Notes: generated from the letters alone by a model not told the origin. DNA of 64,000 nucleotides from Mytilus galloprovincialis (GCF_965363235.1 NC_134839.1:95995743-96059742); one strand, 5' to 3'. Positions 12,401-24,775 are shown, counted from the stretch's first letter. Program-made: numbers and translations.

Positions 12401-13309
12401 TGTGGGTAAAATTTTCGTGGATTGTCATGGAAACTTGATTTCATGTTTTTTTCTTATTTCTGTAAACAAGCCAAATAAGTAATTTGTTATTTGTGGAACA
12501 TTCATATTTATGGTTCACATGTACCTACGAAAATTGGTAAGCAACAAATGATAATGAATCCACAGTATATTTACCCTTGCCAGGTAAAACCAGACTGAAA
12601 ATTGGTTATTTCTGCAACACAGAATTTGGAGCAAGAGTAGAGACAGGTCAGCTTTAGGTCTAAATGTGTATGGGAAGTGTGGCATGTCTGTGTTCCTGCA
12701 GACTGTTTCTGGTCATGAGAGGATTGAATATTCAAAAACATGTTTTACACCACCATTGTTTAATCTGCCTGTTCCAAACCAGGAAATCAATAAAGGGAGG
12801 CAAACCACATTGCTATTTTTCAAAATAACTCATTTTGTCCAAACACAATTAAGAAAGAATTTTAACTGAATAACCTGGGATACATTGAATTTTAACTGAA
12901 TAACCTGGTGAATATGTATCCCATCTATAAATTAACACTATATACTCTTTGTTGAAACAATAATGTATGTGTCATCATGCTGAACACATCTCTACTTGTT
13001 TCTTAAAGTCATTTATAAGAGGTAGATATCTTACAGATCTGAAAAAGCCTTCACCATATAACTTATCTTTGTCCAGCTGCCGACTAGGTTTAATGTCATT
13101 CTATTAAATAGTTCCTAAGAAAACAGTTACAGAAATATTTGTTGAACAGACAAAACAAGGTGAATGCAATTATGTCCAATTATACCTGACAAAACTTGCT
13201 ATTGATCCCTGCTATAGCACAATACCTGAAAATAACACTAGTTGAAGGGCAGCAACTATTCAACTGATTCAAGGTTCAAGTCACAAAATGTTATGTATTA
13301 CTTCCTATT
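12401..13309. other. Intergenic DNA with a short local duplication
   Basis: No gene is seen. A unit around TTTTAACTGAATAACCTGG occurs twice in tandem at about 12859-12908. Otherwise it is AT-rich sequence between repeats. Confidence 0.5.
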
Positions 13310-14097
13310 ACAAGAGTGTACCTGCTGAAATGTCTTGCTTACTTTTCTAATCATTGACTATGTCCTAAATATAAAGCTTTATTACAACTATTACTTAAAC
13401 TTAACATGATCCAAGAAAATAAGGCCACAGCCAGATAAACCAAACGAGAAATATGTGTACACCTTACATTCATTCAATACACCAAATATAGTTGACATAT
13501 TGCGAAACATTGCTTTAAGTTTCTTAGAAACAGACTTAACCAAGAAAACTAAATATTGACTAATGAACCATGAAAATGAGGTCAAGGTCAGATGAACAAC
13601 ACCAGACAGACATGTACACCTTACAATCAATATATGCATTTAATATAGTTGACTTATTGCTTATAGTATCTAAGAAACAAACTTAACCATGAAAACTCAA
13701 CATTAACCAATGAACCATTAAATGAGGTCAGACGATACCTGCCGGACAGACATATACACCATACAATCATTCTATACTCCAAATATAGTTGACCCATTGC
13801 ATATAGTATAGTATTTAAAAAAAGACTAAAATTCTAAAACTTAACTTTAACCACTGAAGCATGAAAATAAGGTCAAGGTAAGATGACACCAGTCAGTTGG
13901 ACATGTACACCTTACAGTCATACATCAAATACAAAAGACCTATTGCTTGTAGTATTTGATATATGGACTTTACCACCAAAACTTAACCTTGTTCACTGAT
14001 TCATGAAATGAGCTGAGGTCGAATGAAAACCCTCTAGTGGGCATGAGTATATTGCAAAGGTATGCACATACTTAAAAAAGTTATCCCATTAATCATA

Positions 14098-14303
14098 CTG
14101 TGAATTCAGAAATTATCATGTGCATTTATTATTGTGATTTTGTCATTTTAGACAAAAACATGATCTTTATTTTTGCGATATTGAGAGAAGTTGTGTTTAA
14201 TTCAGACAATTTTTTTTAAAATGCAAGTTTAAATTATTGAGATTATAACCCTGTCACATTTTTCGCAATAATAAAAACATCGCAATAATTTCTGAATTGA
14301 CAT
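14098..14303. mobile_element. TA-flanked MITE (AATTCAGAAATTAT family), copy 1
   Basis: The inverted ends are CTGTGAATTCAGAAATTAT and ATGTCAATTCAGAAATTAT (read inward), about 206 bp apart and flanked by TA. The host repeat reads ATTAATCA-TA-ATAAG across the site, matching ATTACTTATAATAAG in the empty copy near 43.3 kb. This fits a Tc1/mariner-type MITE. Relatives lie at 32477-32685, 37629-37826 and 38871-38980. Confidence 0.8.
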
Positions 14304-14364
14304 TAATAAGAAAGAAATAAACATTGCAAAAAATCTGAACTTTTTTTTCAAGTGGTCACTAAAC

Positions 14365-15215
14365 GAATCCATGACAAATCGCCCCACTGGCAAATCGCCC
14401 CACTTTTTCATAAACTCGCCCCACTTTCTAAAAAACCGCCCCACTCTTGTTTACCAACTCGCCCCACTTATGAAAAGGGTAAACTCCCATTGCAAATAGT
14501 TATGATAACATGCTCCCCTTATGAAAAGGGTTAAAATCCCGCTGAAATACGGTCCGTCAACTGGCCCCACTCATGACAAATAGATAAACCACTTATAAAA
14601 AAGATGCAATCCCGTTGTATATCTTTGTCCCTGCCCACGTCAATACCTTTGAACACCAAAGTGAAGTGCTATAAAATCAAATTGCTGTTAAAAACTCTGT
14701 TTTTGCAACAAAGTTATATATAAATGTTAATCACGCATCAATAGTATGATTATGATACAATTAACAGGTTTCTTTTCAATTGTTATACAAATAACTAAGC
14801 TTACAAGTATCAGAGACATATATAAATGTGTATATATGTCTCTGCTAGTATAAAGTTATTCTCCAATAATGATACAAAAATGTATTTGCAATTATATTTT
14901 AAGAATGTTAAAAAAGTTTAATAAATTTCGGGTTTTTTTTTGTATTCTGTGTAGATTACAAAAATCAAAATAAGTTTTCATTTAAGTGCGGCTAGTTCAA
15001 TGGTAGACCTGAAAATTACATATATAGAAGTAGATTTTTCCTTTTTTCAATAAGTGGGGCGAGTTGACAGGGGAAAAATTAACTGGATTTAACCCTTTTC
15101 ACAAGTGAGGCGATTTTTTAAAAAAGTGGGGCGAGTTGGTTAACCAGGTTGGGGCGCTTTTTTAAATTTTTTTAATAGTGGGGCGAGTTGGTGTGGGGCG
15201 ATTTGTCCTGCTTCC
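14365..15215. mobile_element. 851-bp transposon with CGCCCCACT subterminal arrays and 9-bp duplication
   Basis: TCACTAAAC occurs at both borders (14356-14364 and 15216-15224). The empty site in the sister copy near 43.37 kb reads TCACTGAAC, so the duplication is well supported. The terminal region (GACAAATCGCCCCAC on both ends, inverted) is built from repeated CTCGCCCCACTT-like units separated by AT-rich spacers, five or so per end. There is no coding frame. A 9-bp duplication is typical of Mutator-like transposons; that superfamily call is inference. Confidence 0.75.
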
Positions 15216-15956
15216 TCACTAAACCATAAAAATGAGAACAAGGGCCATGGACATATGACAGACGGGAACTTTGTAACATAAGGCATCTATATACTAAGTA
15301 TGAAGCATCAAGGTTTTCCACCTTCTAAAATATGAATTTTTAAAACGTGAACCAACGCAGCTGCTGGATCACTATCCCTATGATGAGCTTTCTGGGGCAG
15401 AAGTTGCAGGCTTGACAAAAATGCTCCTTGTATTGTTCAACCTGGTATCTTTAGGTTAAAAATGTGTTGTAAATTCTAAACCATCTGAGCTGATTACAAA
15501 AAACAGATTTATTTCATAAAAACAAGAGTACACATCTAATGTTTACAAATGTCAATACAGTCATGAAAGTATGTAAGGGAAAAAAGTTTCAAGTAGAGGA
15601 TTGTATTCAACTTTCACATTCATTGCCTACTGATCAAGTTCTCTCTGAATCTTTCAGAACTTCAAACATTTCTTCAAATGGTTTCGTTCCTTCCATCTTT
15701 TTTTTACAACAATACATAAGGGTTAATTAATTTACATTTTTTATCAAGGACTTAAAAATATTCATTAGTAAATCATGATTGCAAATCAACCCAATTTTAC
15801 TTTCATAGTTAAAAATGCATTTAAAAAATAAAAATTGATTGCGACTGACATAATATCCCAACCTCATCGAAGTTCGATACAAGGTTTGTCTGTTATCAAC
15901 ACTACTATTGTATGCAGGCCATAAAACATGTAGATTTTAGTAAAATTAAATATTTA

Positions 15957-16084
15957 TTATCTCGATGCAAGTCTTTGCTTAAATCTTTTTCTCATTGCAA
16001 CAACAAAGGATCGTAAGTTATTTGTCTGGTTTAATTTGTCCACAAGTTGATCTAAATCTGGCACTGATGGTTCACAATCTGAAA
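15957..16084 (-). CDS. SPC25: SPC25 last exon and stop
   Basis: It encodes VSDCEPSVPDLDQLVDKLNQ to VVAMRKRFKQRLASR and TAA (15959-15957). An AATAAA (15958-15953 on the minus strand) overlaps the stop; a true 3' end may use it or a later one. Confidence 0.93.
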
Positions 16085-19000
16085 CTATAAAAAATAAATC
16101 AGTTAGTAATGCATCTTGTCAATGATAGAAAACATATTTAGTAGTAAGGAACATAATAACATACAAGAACTGAATTCAGTATTTTGTCCCTAACTATAAC
16201 TAAAAATGATGACATGAAAATGAAATATTAACATGTGTCCTTTTGGGTGCCTTGAAGTTGAAAATGTTAAAATTGCTCTCCCATTCAGATGTTCATGTAT
16301 TATGATCTAATTTATATGGAAGTTTTAAATCAACTTTATCATATCTAGATCAAGTTCAAAATCCAGTGTTAATAAAAAATTTAGGCTGAACTAAATGCTG
16401 CTGACGATGATAAAATCTAGAATTGATATGTCTTGATTTAACATTACAACATAAATCTTGCAGGCTGACAAAAACATTAACTACTTACCTATATATTTCC
16501 TGTCTTCCTGAGACAGTTTTGTGAAGAAGTAACAAGTTAAGTCAGGATTTTTTCTGTCAAGTGAGCTAAATATAAACTGTATTCTTCCACCTATAAAATA
16601 ATATACTGATGTATTTTCCTTAAAGAATTAAACACAATCTAACAGTTATTATGTACACATTCATATAATATATCAAAATATATGGCTATTAATTTATTAG
16701 TTCCTTTTTGACATTTATACATACATGGCTTTCAAAATTCAGGTTTCAGCATTCCTGATAAAGGTAAACATAGCAATATGCTTTGGAAGCACAAAATTTA
16801 TGAAAATGACAAAATAATTCATGCAATGCATTCCTAGTGTTATTTTTATACAGTTATAGTTGTTCTCAGAAATTGCTTTTGAAATTTTGGAATCCTCTGG
16901 TTTTATAAATGTAGTGCTACTAAAAATTTTGCCCATCAACCCTTAATTTAATCATATACAGCATAAAAGGCAATTTTTGAAAATTTTATCAAATCCTTAT
17001 TATTTCTATATAGTTATGGAAGCCATGTTAAATGTATGAAATATTTAGAGGACAACATTTCAAATTCTGGACAACTCATCAATGGCTTAAATCTCTCAAA
17101 ACAGGAATTCAGACATTTTATTTTTTTTTTGTCTATTCAGTTCTGTTATTAATGCAATTTCAATTTATATCAGTATTTTAAACCGAGCAGTCAACATGCT
17201 TAATAAGTTATAATAGATTATTTTCATATTACCAACTTTTGACTAAGTAGTATGTACTTTTCGAGAGCTAACCTACTCTGTGGTATAAAATTCTGGTGAT
17301 CGAGATCAAGTAAGAGCAAAATTAAACTGTTATATGATGATTTTGTTGTGTATAGAAAACATTTATCAGTTTATTTTTTACCTCCAAATTGCACCGATTG
17401 TAAACAAGATATAATTTATTTTACTTGCTCTTGCTTGACTGAGTACCAGAATGTCCTACCCAGTGAGTAGGTGACCAGGGCTCACGCTACCAGGCGACTT
17501 GGGCGAAGAAGTCGCCCTGCCGACCGTCACTTCGCTTTCCCCGACCCCCAAAAGCGAAAACAAGTCGCCCTGTTCTTGACGAAAGTCGCTTTCAGTCGCT
17601 TCCGTCATCGGACATTTTCAATTTTTACCAAGTTGATGAAACATCAATTTTTTACTGATAATTAAAGAAATTCAGACATAAACTATTCATTATCTTTAGA
17701 AAAGAGGTTGAAGCATTGTCTTCGCAGTGTGTATCAGGTTATTTGATAAAAATACAACTTTTTATCACTTCGTGCATTTTCGCAAGTTCCGGTGCTTGTT
17801 ACTCGAAAACGTACATCAACCTAAATTTCGGCGGCAAAATAAGTTTGTTACTTCATTTAAACGTGATACAAGTTGCCTCCAGTAAATGTTTAATCCATTT
17901 ATTGCATTAAAACCGTCATGTTCCTTTCCAAATAACTTGTTAAACATCGTTTATTTTTGTAAATTTTCTTGCATTCGTCCGCCCATTGACCGATTTCTAA
18001 ACTACGGATCTGAACCGGACCAGCTATGACCGAAATCCGTACTTTTACAATAATAACTACGGACGCACTGATGTAACAGCGGACAGAAGAATATTGATCC
18101 CAAAGGGGAAAATTACGCATCCCACACGCATTAAGAGACTTTTGGTTACATCTAATTGATTGGTGTATATAATTCCCTATATTTTTTATGAATGTTTCAA
18201 ACTATTGATTAAAGTTGCTTAACTCTGAGACTATTATACTAATATCAATATATTATGGCCCAGCTTAATAATTTTTATATTTTTTTATGAGAAACACTGA
18301 ATTTCATACACAAGATAATTTTTAATTAGATTGTAATTGATATAATTTCTTTACATTTTTTAAAATAAATTTTTTTTTTAGTGCTACTATTTAGTTGGTA
18401 GTTTCTCACAAGAACCTTAGTAAAACTTAAACAACTTTTAATTTCAAATGTTACTTTAATTGTAATTTTTTACTCATATGAATTGAACAACATAAAAAGA
18501 ACATTATTTACATATGGCCCTTTATACTATTGTAAAATCCAAACATTGTAGCGCACCCGCACGAATGAGCACTTCTCTTTCAAATCTCACCACTTCTCCC
18601 TATCAGTTTCAAAAAGAGAAGTCACTTCTCCCTATAATTCTGAAGTAGTGTGAGCCCTGGGTGACATGTTGAAAAATTATATAAGCCAGAGTCAAAAGCT
18701 GGTTATATGAAAAAAGTCTATTGCAAGCTCTCTACATGCTTATCCAGCCATATTGATTTTTCGTGTGTTCTTTGATACATGTGATATGTAAATATTTTTT
18801 TTAAAATAAAGTTTCTTCTGAAACCAACCTGGTGTCTTTTTCATCTGCATATCTAGACTTTCTGTATAAATATCAGCCTGTGACTGTAAATCTGCATGTT
18901 CTTGGTCCAAGTCTGTTGATGTAGTTTTCAGAGCTGCAATACACATACATAGACATATTAGCAGAACACCAATGTAAGGTTCCTATCTGTTACATTGTAC

Positions 19001-21397
19001 GCTACATTTAACAATTTTTTAGCAGTGTCATCCCCAGATATTTCATATACCATCCTGGTAAAAACGAAAATTTAAAATATCATCTTGTTTCTTAAAAATT
19101 ATAGCATCACACCCATAACACAATCTATAAGAAAGTCAATTCAGATATATATATAGCATCACATCACCATGATGCTAAAAAGCCGTCGACAACACTGTTT
19201 AGAGTGACCCTTAGTCAGAAATGTTAGCTTTCTAGTTTCAGTGAGATCTAATATGATGATCAATTTTGAAACAGTCCTTAGTTTGGCCTTAACAAAAAGG
19301 AACAAGTCTGCTATAAAAGGGATGCAATTGGTTCTCAAAAGAATACCTACAACCTGTAGATAAACTTTATTGCAGATACTAGCAAAGATGTTGTCTAGAA
19401 GAAAATTTACAGCTTTAATCCTTGCATCACACTTCCAGTAATTCAATTATATCATTATTGTTGTTACTATAATTATAATAATAATAAATTCTTTATTTAA
19501 CGAAGGTAACTCATTTAACATACAATTGTTAATCTCAAACAAGGCCTTCACACATTTAAATGAATAATTCATATAACAATCAATGCATATAGAACAATAA
19601 TCAATAGATATGTACACAATTACAAATATATATACACAAGCATGAAAACAGACTGTAGAACTAGCATGGCAAGAATGTCCTAAAAAAAGTTTGTCTACTC
19701 ATTTTGTTTTGTGATAAAGAGATTAGCACATTTCATCTTAAAGCTTTCTATATGTCTTAAATTCTTTATATCATTTGGCAAATTATTCCAAATGGCATCT
19801 CTACCTTCTTGGTTGTAATGAATGGTTTGTTGTGCTTGTTGTATTTCCATAGAAACTGTTTCGTTGTAATTTTCAACTTTAGCATTTTCTTTGCATAACT
19901 GTTCCAATTCTTGTTTAAGGAAGGCTAGCTTAACAGTTTTCTCTTGTAGTGCTGAAATAAAAATCATCTACATATATACTTGTCAATTTAACTATCATAT
20001 TAAGGCAGCCTTAAAATAACTATTGTGTATTGTCAATCAAAAACAGGACAAGAAAATAGGATATGTTAGGTTCACATTAACACTCATTTAAGGTACATAT
20101 GGTATATTTACTTTTTACAAATTGTGACATGGTACATGCATATGGGATCCCGATAACAAGTTCAACCTGCCACATTCTGTATGTATGTGCCTGTCCCAAG
20201 TCAGGAGCCGGTAATTTAGTGGTTGTCGTTTGTTGATGTGTTACATATTTGTTTTTCGTTAATTTGTTTTACATAAATTAAGCCATTAGAATTCTCACTT
20301 GAATTGTTTTACATTTGTAATTTTGGGCCTTTTAAAGATGACTATGTGGTATGGGCTTTGCTCATTGTTGAAGGCTGTACGTTGACCTATAGATGTTAAT
20401 TTTTGTGTCATTTGGTCTCTTGTGGAGAGTTGTCTCGTTGGCAATCATATCTCATCTTCTTTTTTATATTGACTAATAAGCACCCATTCAACATCTTATA
20501 TTTATATAAACATTATGATTATCTAAAACTCTACCATCTGAAGTAATAGGAACACAGTAGCTTATCTCTGTCTACAACTTTTTGACACAAGCAAGACAAA
20601 AAGCCGTTTTTTACATATATTATAAAATGCTGTTAATTTTTTAAATATTTATCCATATATAAAAATCATGAGATAACTTACCTTTTTCATTTAAACAAGT
20701 GTTTTTTCTCAGGTTTTCTATACTTTCTTGATGCTGTAGTAAAGTATCTAAAATTATATAATATTAATTAATATATGTACATGTACATAAGTAAAATGTA
20801 TATATGATATAAAAGGTGGTGACCGCAAATTCATCTCTTTAGAACCATATGCATTCTGAAAGAATAGAATTGTAAAATACTTTTCAGAGATTTAAAAGTT
20901 TTATTTGGCAGGGAAAATACCAGAGCCTTATATATTATAATTTATTTTGATATTAAAAAAGCAAAATAAGTAACAGTACTAAAACCAATTTGGTCTGGCC
21001 TAATCATGCTAATTGATGAATCATTTTAGGAAATAAAATATGAAAAAAAAAATAAACAAAAATAAACAAAATTCAATATTTCAAAAATACTAAACCTTGC
21101 ATAAAGTTCTGTTTGCTTTCAATATCTTAATGAGTTGACTATCATGACTATTAAATATAAAAAATAAGATTTGCATGGAATGATTGCCAATGGCAATGAG
21201 ACAACATTCCACTAAAACCAAAGGACAAAGATGTTAATATAAGTTTAACCACTATATTTTGTGCAGTTTGCTCTGTGAAGTTTTGCCTGTCGGCTCCTCA
21301 ACTGCTCATAATGATCTATTGTCCAGTCTTTGATAAACTTCTCCCTAGTCTGAGCCAAATTTGTCTTCAAAGAATTCAGTTCTTCTGCAAGTGACAT
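15957..21397 (-). CDS. SPC25: Kinetochore protein Spc25 (Ndc80 complex)
   Basis: Spc25 is a subunit of the four-protein Ndc80 complex that links kinetochores to spindle microtubules; it pairs with Spc24. Coding exons on the minus strand are 21397-21253 (or to 21250), 20747-20682, 19951-19805, 18933-18829, 16590-16489 and 16084-15957. They give about 230 residues, close to the human 224. The first ~145 residues are rich in heptad-like Leu/Glu/Lys/Gln and fit the coiled-coil rod. The last ~80 hold the globular (RWD-like) domain: RIQFIFSSLDRKNPD aligns with the human segment LQFIFTNIDPKNPE, and the end RSFVVAMRKRF is family-like. The start is the first in-frame ATG after a probable splice acceptor at 21408-21409, so a 5' untranslated exon is likely further right. 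Confidence 0.9.
16489..16590 (-). CDS. SPC25: SPC25 exon 5
   Basis: It encodes GRIQFIFSSLDRKNPDL and YFFTKLSQEDRKYI, the first half of the C-terminal globular domain. The donor is ATAG|GTAAGT. Confidence 0.93.
17476..18659. mobile_element. hAT-like non-autonomous transposon in SPC25 intron 4
   Basis: The ends are CAGGGCTCACGCTACC and, inverted, CAGGGCTCACACTACT, the CAGGG start being common in hAT elements. GGTGAC flanks both sides (17470-17475 and 18660-18665), a 6-bp rather than the usual 8-bp duplication. The left end carries several copies of an AGTCGCCCTG-like word. No transposase frame is seen. Confidence 0.65.
18829..18933 (-). CDS. SPC25: SPC25 exon 4
   Basis: It encodes LKTTSTDLDQEHADLQSQAD to MQMKKTP, the end of the rod. 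The donor is CAG|GTTGGT. It is phase 1 at both ends. Confidence 0.9.
19805..19951 (-). CDS. SPC25: SPC25 exon 3
   Basis: It encodes LQEKTVKLAFLKQELEQLCK and the following coiled coil to IHYNQE. The acceptor is TTTCAG and the donor AAG|GTAGAG. It is phase 1 at both ends. Confidence 0.88.
20150..20470 (+). repeat. GCCAATGAGACAACT-family repeat, copy in SPC25 intron 2
   Basis: It contains CAGGAGCCGG, ATGGGCTTTGCTCATTGTTG, AAGGCTGTACGTTGACC and GTTGTCTCGTTGGCAATCAT. The same words occur inverted at 28370-28680 and as fragments near 21165-21250, 44500-44640, 47210-47380 and 50172-50300. It is non-coding; the superfamily is not clear to me. Confidence 0.65.
20682..20747 (-). CDS. SPC25: SPC25 exon 2
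   Basis: It encodes TLLQHQESIENLRKNTCLNEK, a coiled-coil segment. Only this frame is open across the exon. The donor is AAG|GTAAGT. Confidence 0.85.
21253..21397 (-). CDS. SPC25: SPC25 coding exon 1
   Basis: It starts MSLAEELNSLKTNLAQTREK. Two donors keep the phase, after 21253 (A|GTGGTT) or after 21250 (G|GTTAAA). They differ by one residue and neither is a strong consensus. A TTTTTCAG acceptor precedes the ATG by about 10 bases. Confidence 0.75.
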
Positions 21398-22226
21398 TGT
21401 TCAAGTTCTGAAAAAGTAGATTGAAATGTTGAAATAAAAAAGGATAGAAGCAAAGTATAATATTAAATTACTGAAATCATGTTTTGTGTGCCTGATAGTG
21501 ATATAAATGTACATGTACTTTGAGTATTTACAAATACTGCTGATGCAGTTAACTTAAAACGTGCACTTTTGTAAATTTCATGCCATAAATTGAAATAGAA
21601 AACTGGGATTTTCCTGAACACAGGGACTATACCAAACTTTTCCTGACTGGTGCCAATCTGTTGACATTAAATAGTTATCATGATTGTATTATTTTATGCC
21701 AGTAGCGCCTGTATATGGAATATATAATTCACAATTTATACCATATTCCTGGGCTTGTATACACCTTATCGCTATTTGTCTGCAATAACTGGATATCACA
21801 CAGGTTACCTAAAATTTTGACCTCATAAAACAAAATATCTGACGCCACAATGGAAAAGTGATTGTTGTATGACGGCCGGGTCATTATTTCCTTGATAGAG
21901 GGTTGCTGCTAACTAGGAAGTTTTAAAACCAAGAGTTCCAAATGGTGAAATTGAAATCATCCCTAAGAAAATTTTACAGATACCATCACTAGTAGGTTGA
22001 CTGTTATGGAATAACCGTTTAACAGGTGTCTGAGGTGATATTGGATAAGTTTGTTATGTCATGACAACAATCCTGTTCCCTTTTAATGAATATGACCTAT
22101 GGATAAAGACTATTACAGTGTTTGTAATAATATGAGCAACACGATTGGTGCCACATGTGGAACATGATCTGCTTACCCTTCCTGTGCACATGATATCACC
22201 CCAGTTTTGGTGTGGTTCTAGTAGTG

Positions 22227-22960
22227 GAATCCGGGTCCGTTCGCGCCCATTCATGTTCACACCCACTCATGTTCGCCCCTTACATGTTCGCACCCTACAT
22301 GTTCGCGCCAAATTTTAATTGGTTTTGGGTTTAATAACTTTGTAATCAAGTTTTGGCAAGTAGTATTCTTATAAGTATAATTGTTTTCGTTGTCTCAAAA
22401 TAAAGTGAGACAGCATTTTTTATTGTGTTGAATAAATCTTAATTATGTTTTGGACAGTGTATTGTTAAAAAAAAATAATATTCCTTTCTAAATAAAGTGG
22501 GATTCTGTCAATGTTTTATTTTGTGTTGAATAACTCTTCATTATGTTTTGGTTAGTTTATTGCTTTAACTTTGTTTCATTGACTTGTTTCAAAATGGAGT
22601 GAGATTCTGACTACTCTTTTTTTTGTGTGTTGAATAAATTTTATCATGTTTGATCATGTTTTGGTTATAATAGTGTATTGCTATATTTTATTGTTTCATT
22701 GTTTCAGATCAAAGGGACCAAGCTGTTAAAAACAATTATCTTTTGTGTTTTTCATTTAAAATCATTTAAAATCTTCAATCTTTTACTCATACCAAGCTAT
22801 AAATACATCCAGTATTTACACGAAAACAACAATCATGAATTTTCAATTATTCAAATGGAATTTGAATTAAAATTGGGCGCGAACGTGTAGAGTGCGAACG
22901 GACCTTGGGTGCGAACGTGTAGGGTGCGAAAGTATATTGGGCGCGAACGGACCTGATACC
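22227..22960. mobile_element. 734-bp transposon with GTTCGC subterminal arrays and 9-bp duplication
   Basis: CTAGTAGTG is present at both borders (22218-22226 and 22961-22969). The ends are inverted (GGTCCGTTCGCGCCCA), and each carries four or more copies of a CATGTTCGCACCC-like unit, mirrored at the right end as GGGTGCGAACGTGTAG. The interior is AT-rich and non-coding. Its design matches the element at 14365-15215, though the repeated word is different. Confidence 0.75.
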
Positions 22961-23917
22961 CTAGTAGTGTGGTTCGTGTTGCTCGGTCTTTAGTTTTCTA
23001 TGTTGTGTCGTTTGTACTATTATTTGTCTGTTTATCTTTGTTTATTTTTCGGCCATGGCTTTGACAGTTTATTTATTATCTGTGAGTTTGAATGTCTCTG
23101 GCAAATGTCTGGTATCTTTCGCCCCTCTTTTATACTGTTTTCGTGAACAATAGACCATTAGGGGGTAAAACCCAGTCGCAGCTCAGTATCCTCGTTTGTA
23201 TTTTATGGACCCTGTGATCACTATGTAATTGAACAGTTGAATTTATATCGAAATTACCAAATAAGGTTCATATTGTTTGCTTTTGACTACAATCTGATAC
23301 CTTCAATACTTTGTTTATTTTGAAAGTCCCGCAATATCATTGACCAATTAAAATTCTCGTAACAAGCTTTACTTTCAACGTCGGATAATACTAAAACCCG
23401 ATAAGTCAATATTTAACATAGGACAATAACGTAAACGCGTGTCTTTTACCAGTAATTAAATAAGTAAACAGCTAAAATTAATCGTTTAAAAACATTTATC
23501 AGTCAAAAGTATAAATATCTAAAAGGACATTTAAATAAAAATATTGAGCATCCATTTGAAATGAAATCATATTTAAACATGCAGTTGTAATTATTTCTAA
23601 AATCTGTCAGTGACAGTCTAATGGTATGTATGCATTAGAGTAAAATCTCATATTTTTTTAACTGTGTGTTTTAAAGAAAACTAAAAGTTAAAAATCTCAT
23701 TGTATCATAAATTTGATAAAATGTTATACAATATAACAAAGCCGTCAATCACATAGCTTCAAAAATCATAAATATTATATTTCAATTAAACTTGCTTTTG
23801 AAATAATAGTCATTCAGGTATTTGAATTGCATCTGTGTTAACAAAATAGTTTTTTACTTGGATTCCGCTTTCCTAACGCCAGCAAAATGAAATATTTTCT
23901 AGTTTTCCAATCTAATT

Positions 23918-23999
23918 AAAATATAGATCTCTGATTACGTTATACTAGAAGTCATACTATACATAGGAAATTTATAACGTAATCAGAGATCTATATTTT
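23918..23999. repeat. 27-bp perfect inverted repeat with a third copy
   Basis: The arms 23918-23944 and 23973-23999 are exact reverse complements around the core ATCTCTGATTACGTTATA, separated by 28 bases. TATAACGTAATCAGAGAT occurs again at about 24009-24026. It may be the end of an eroded transposon. Confidence 0.7.
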
Positions 24000-24775
24000 A
24001 TATGAAGCATATAACGTAATCAGAGATGCATGATGACTTGTTTAATGAAATAATTTGTCTATAATTGATTTGTTTATTCAACAATTGTCTGATGATTATG
24101 AACTAAGGTAATATTGCCACTCGTAATCATTTAATTCAATCAATCTTTTTTGAAGTTGACACACTTTGAATAGTTGTGTATAAATAAAGAAAACTTTCCA
24201 ATTGCCTCCCTAAACACTTATACATATCATGACTGCAACACCACCGACATTTTAAAATTTCTAATCTTTATCTTCGAGGAAGTTACCAATAGGCATGCTC
24301 GGTCATTATACGAAGTTCTTGCAAGACTTGCAATACTCTTGCACCCTTTTTGTACGCTCGAGCCTCCTTATATATAAAGGTAGATCATAGATATATATTT
24401 CTTGAGATAGAATTTTCTTATACTTTGCCAAAATGAAGATTTATAACTTTTTCCCCCATTCAAATATATAATAAACAGTATAGGTCACCGTGCTATTTTT
24501 CAAGCTATGAGTTGTTGACTGAAATGGCCTGAATTTGGTTAGATCAGAGATTTAATACATGATGTATTATATGTCTCTGGTTAGATTGTTCGTGAAAAAA
24601 CACATATGTGTGCATAAAAAAAAAAAATCTATGAGATAGAATTTTGTAAATAAATTGTGAGAAGATAGGTTTTATAATATGTTTTACAAAAATAAAAAGG
24701 AAAAAATGGCAACGGTCACCGAACTTGTTTTCTACTGTGACAAGTAAAGATTAAAAATTTCCATATCAGTACGGT

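Larger units (their letters stand above)
13310..15420 (-). repeat. GTCGAGC-ended repeat, copy 2, split by two insertions
   Basis: This is the same family as copy 1 in reverse orientation. The tail is at about 13313-13388, with ~150 bp monomers to about 14090. The head is at about 15235-15418, containing TCACTATCCCTATGATGAGC and GTTGCAGGCTTGACA. Two other elements lie within it (14098-14303 and 14365-15215). Comparison with the uninterrupted copy at 42.5-43.6 kb restores a continuous sequence once both are removed. Confidence 0.75.
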
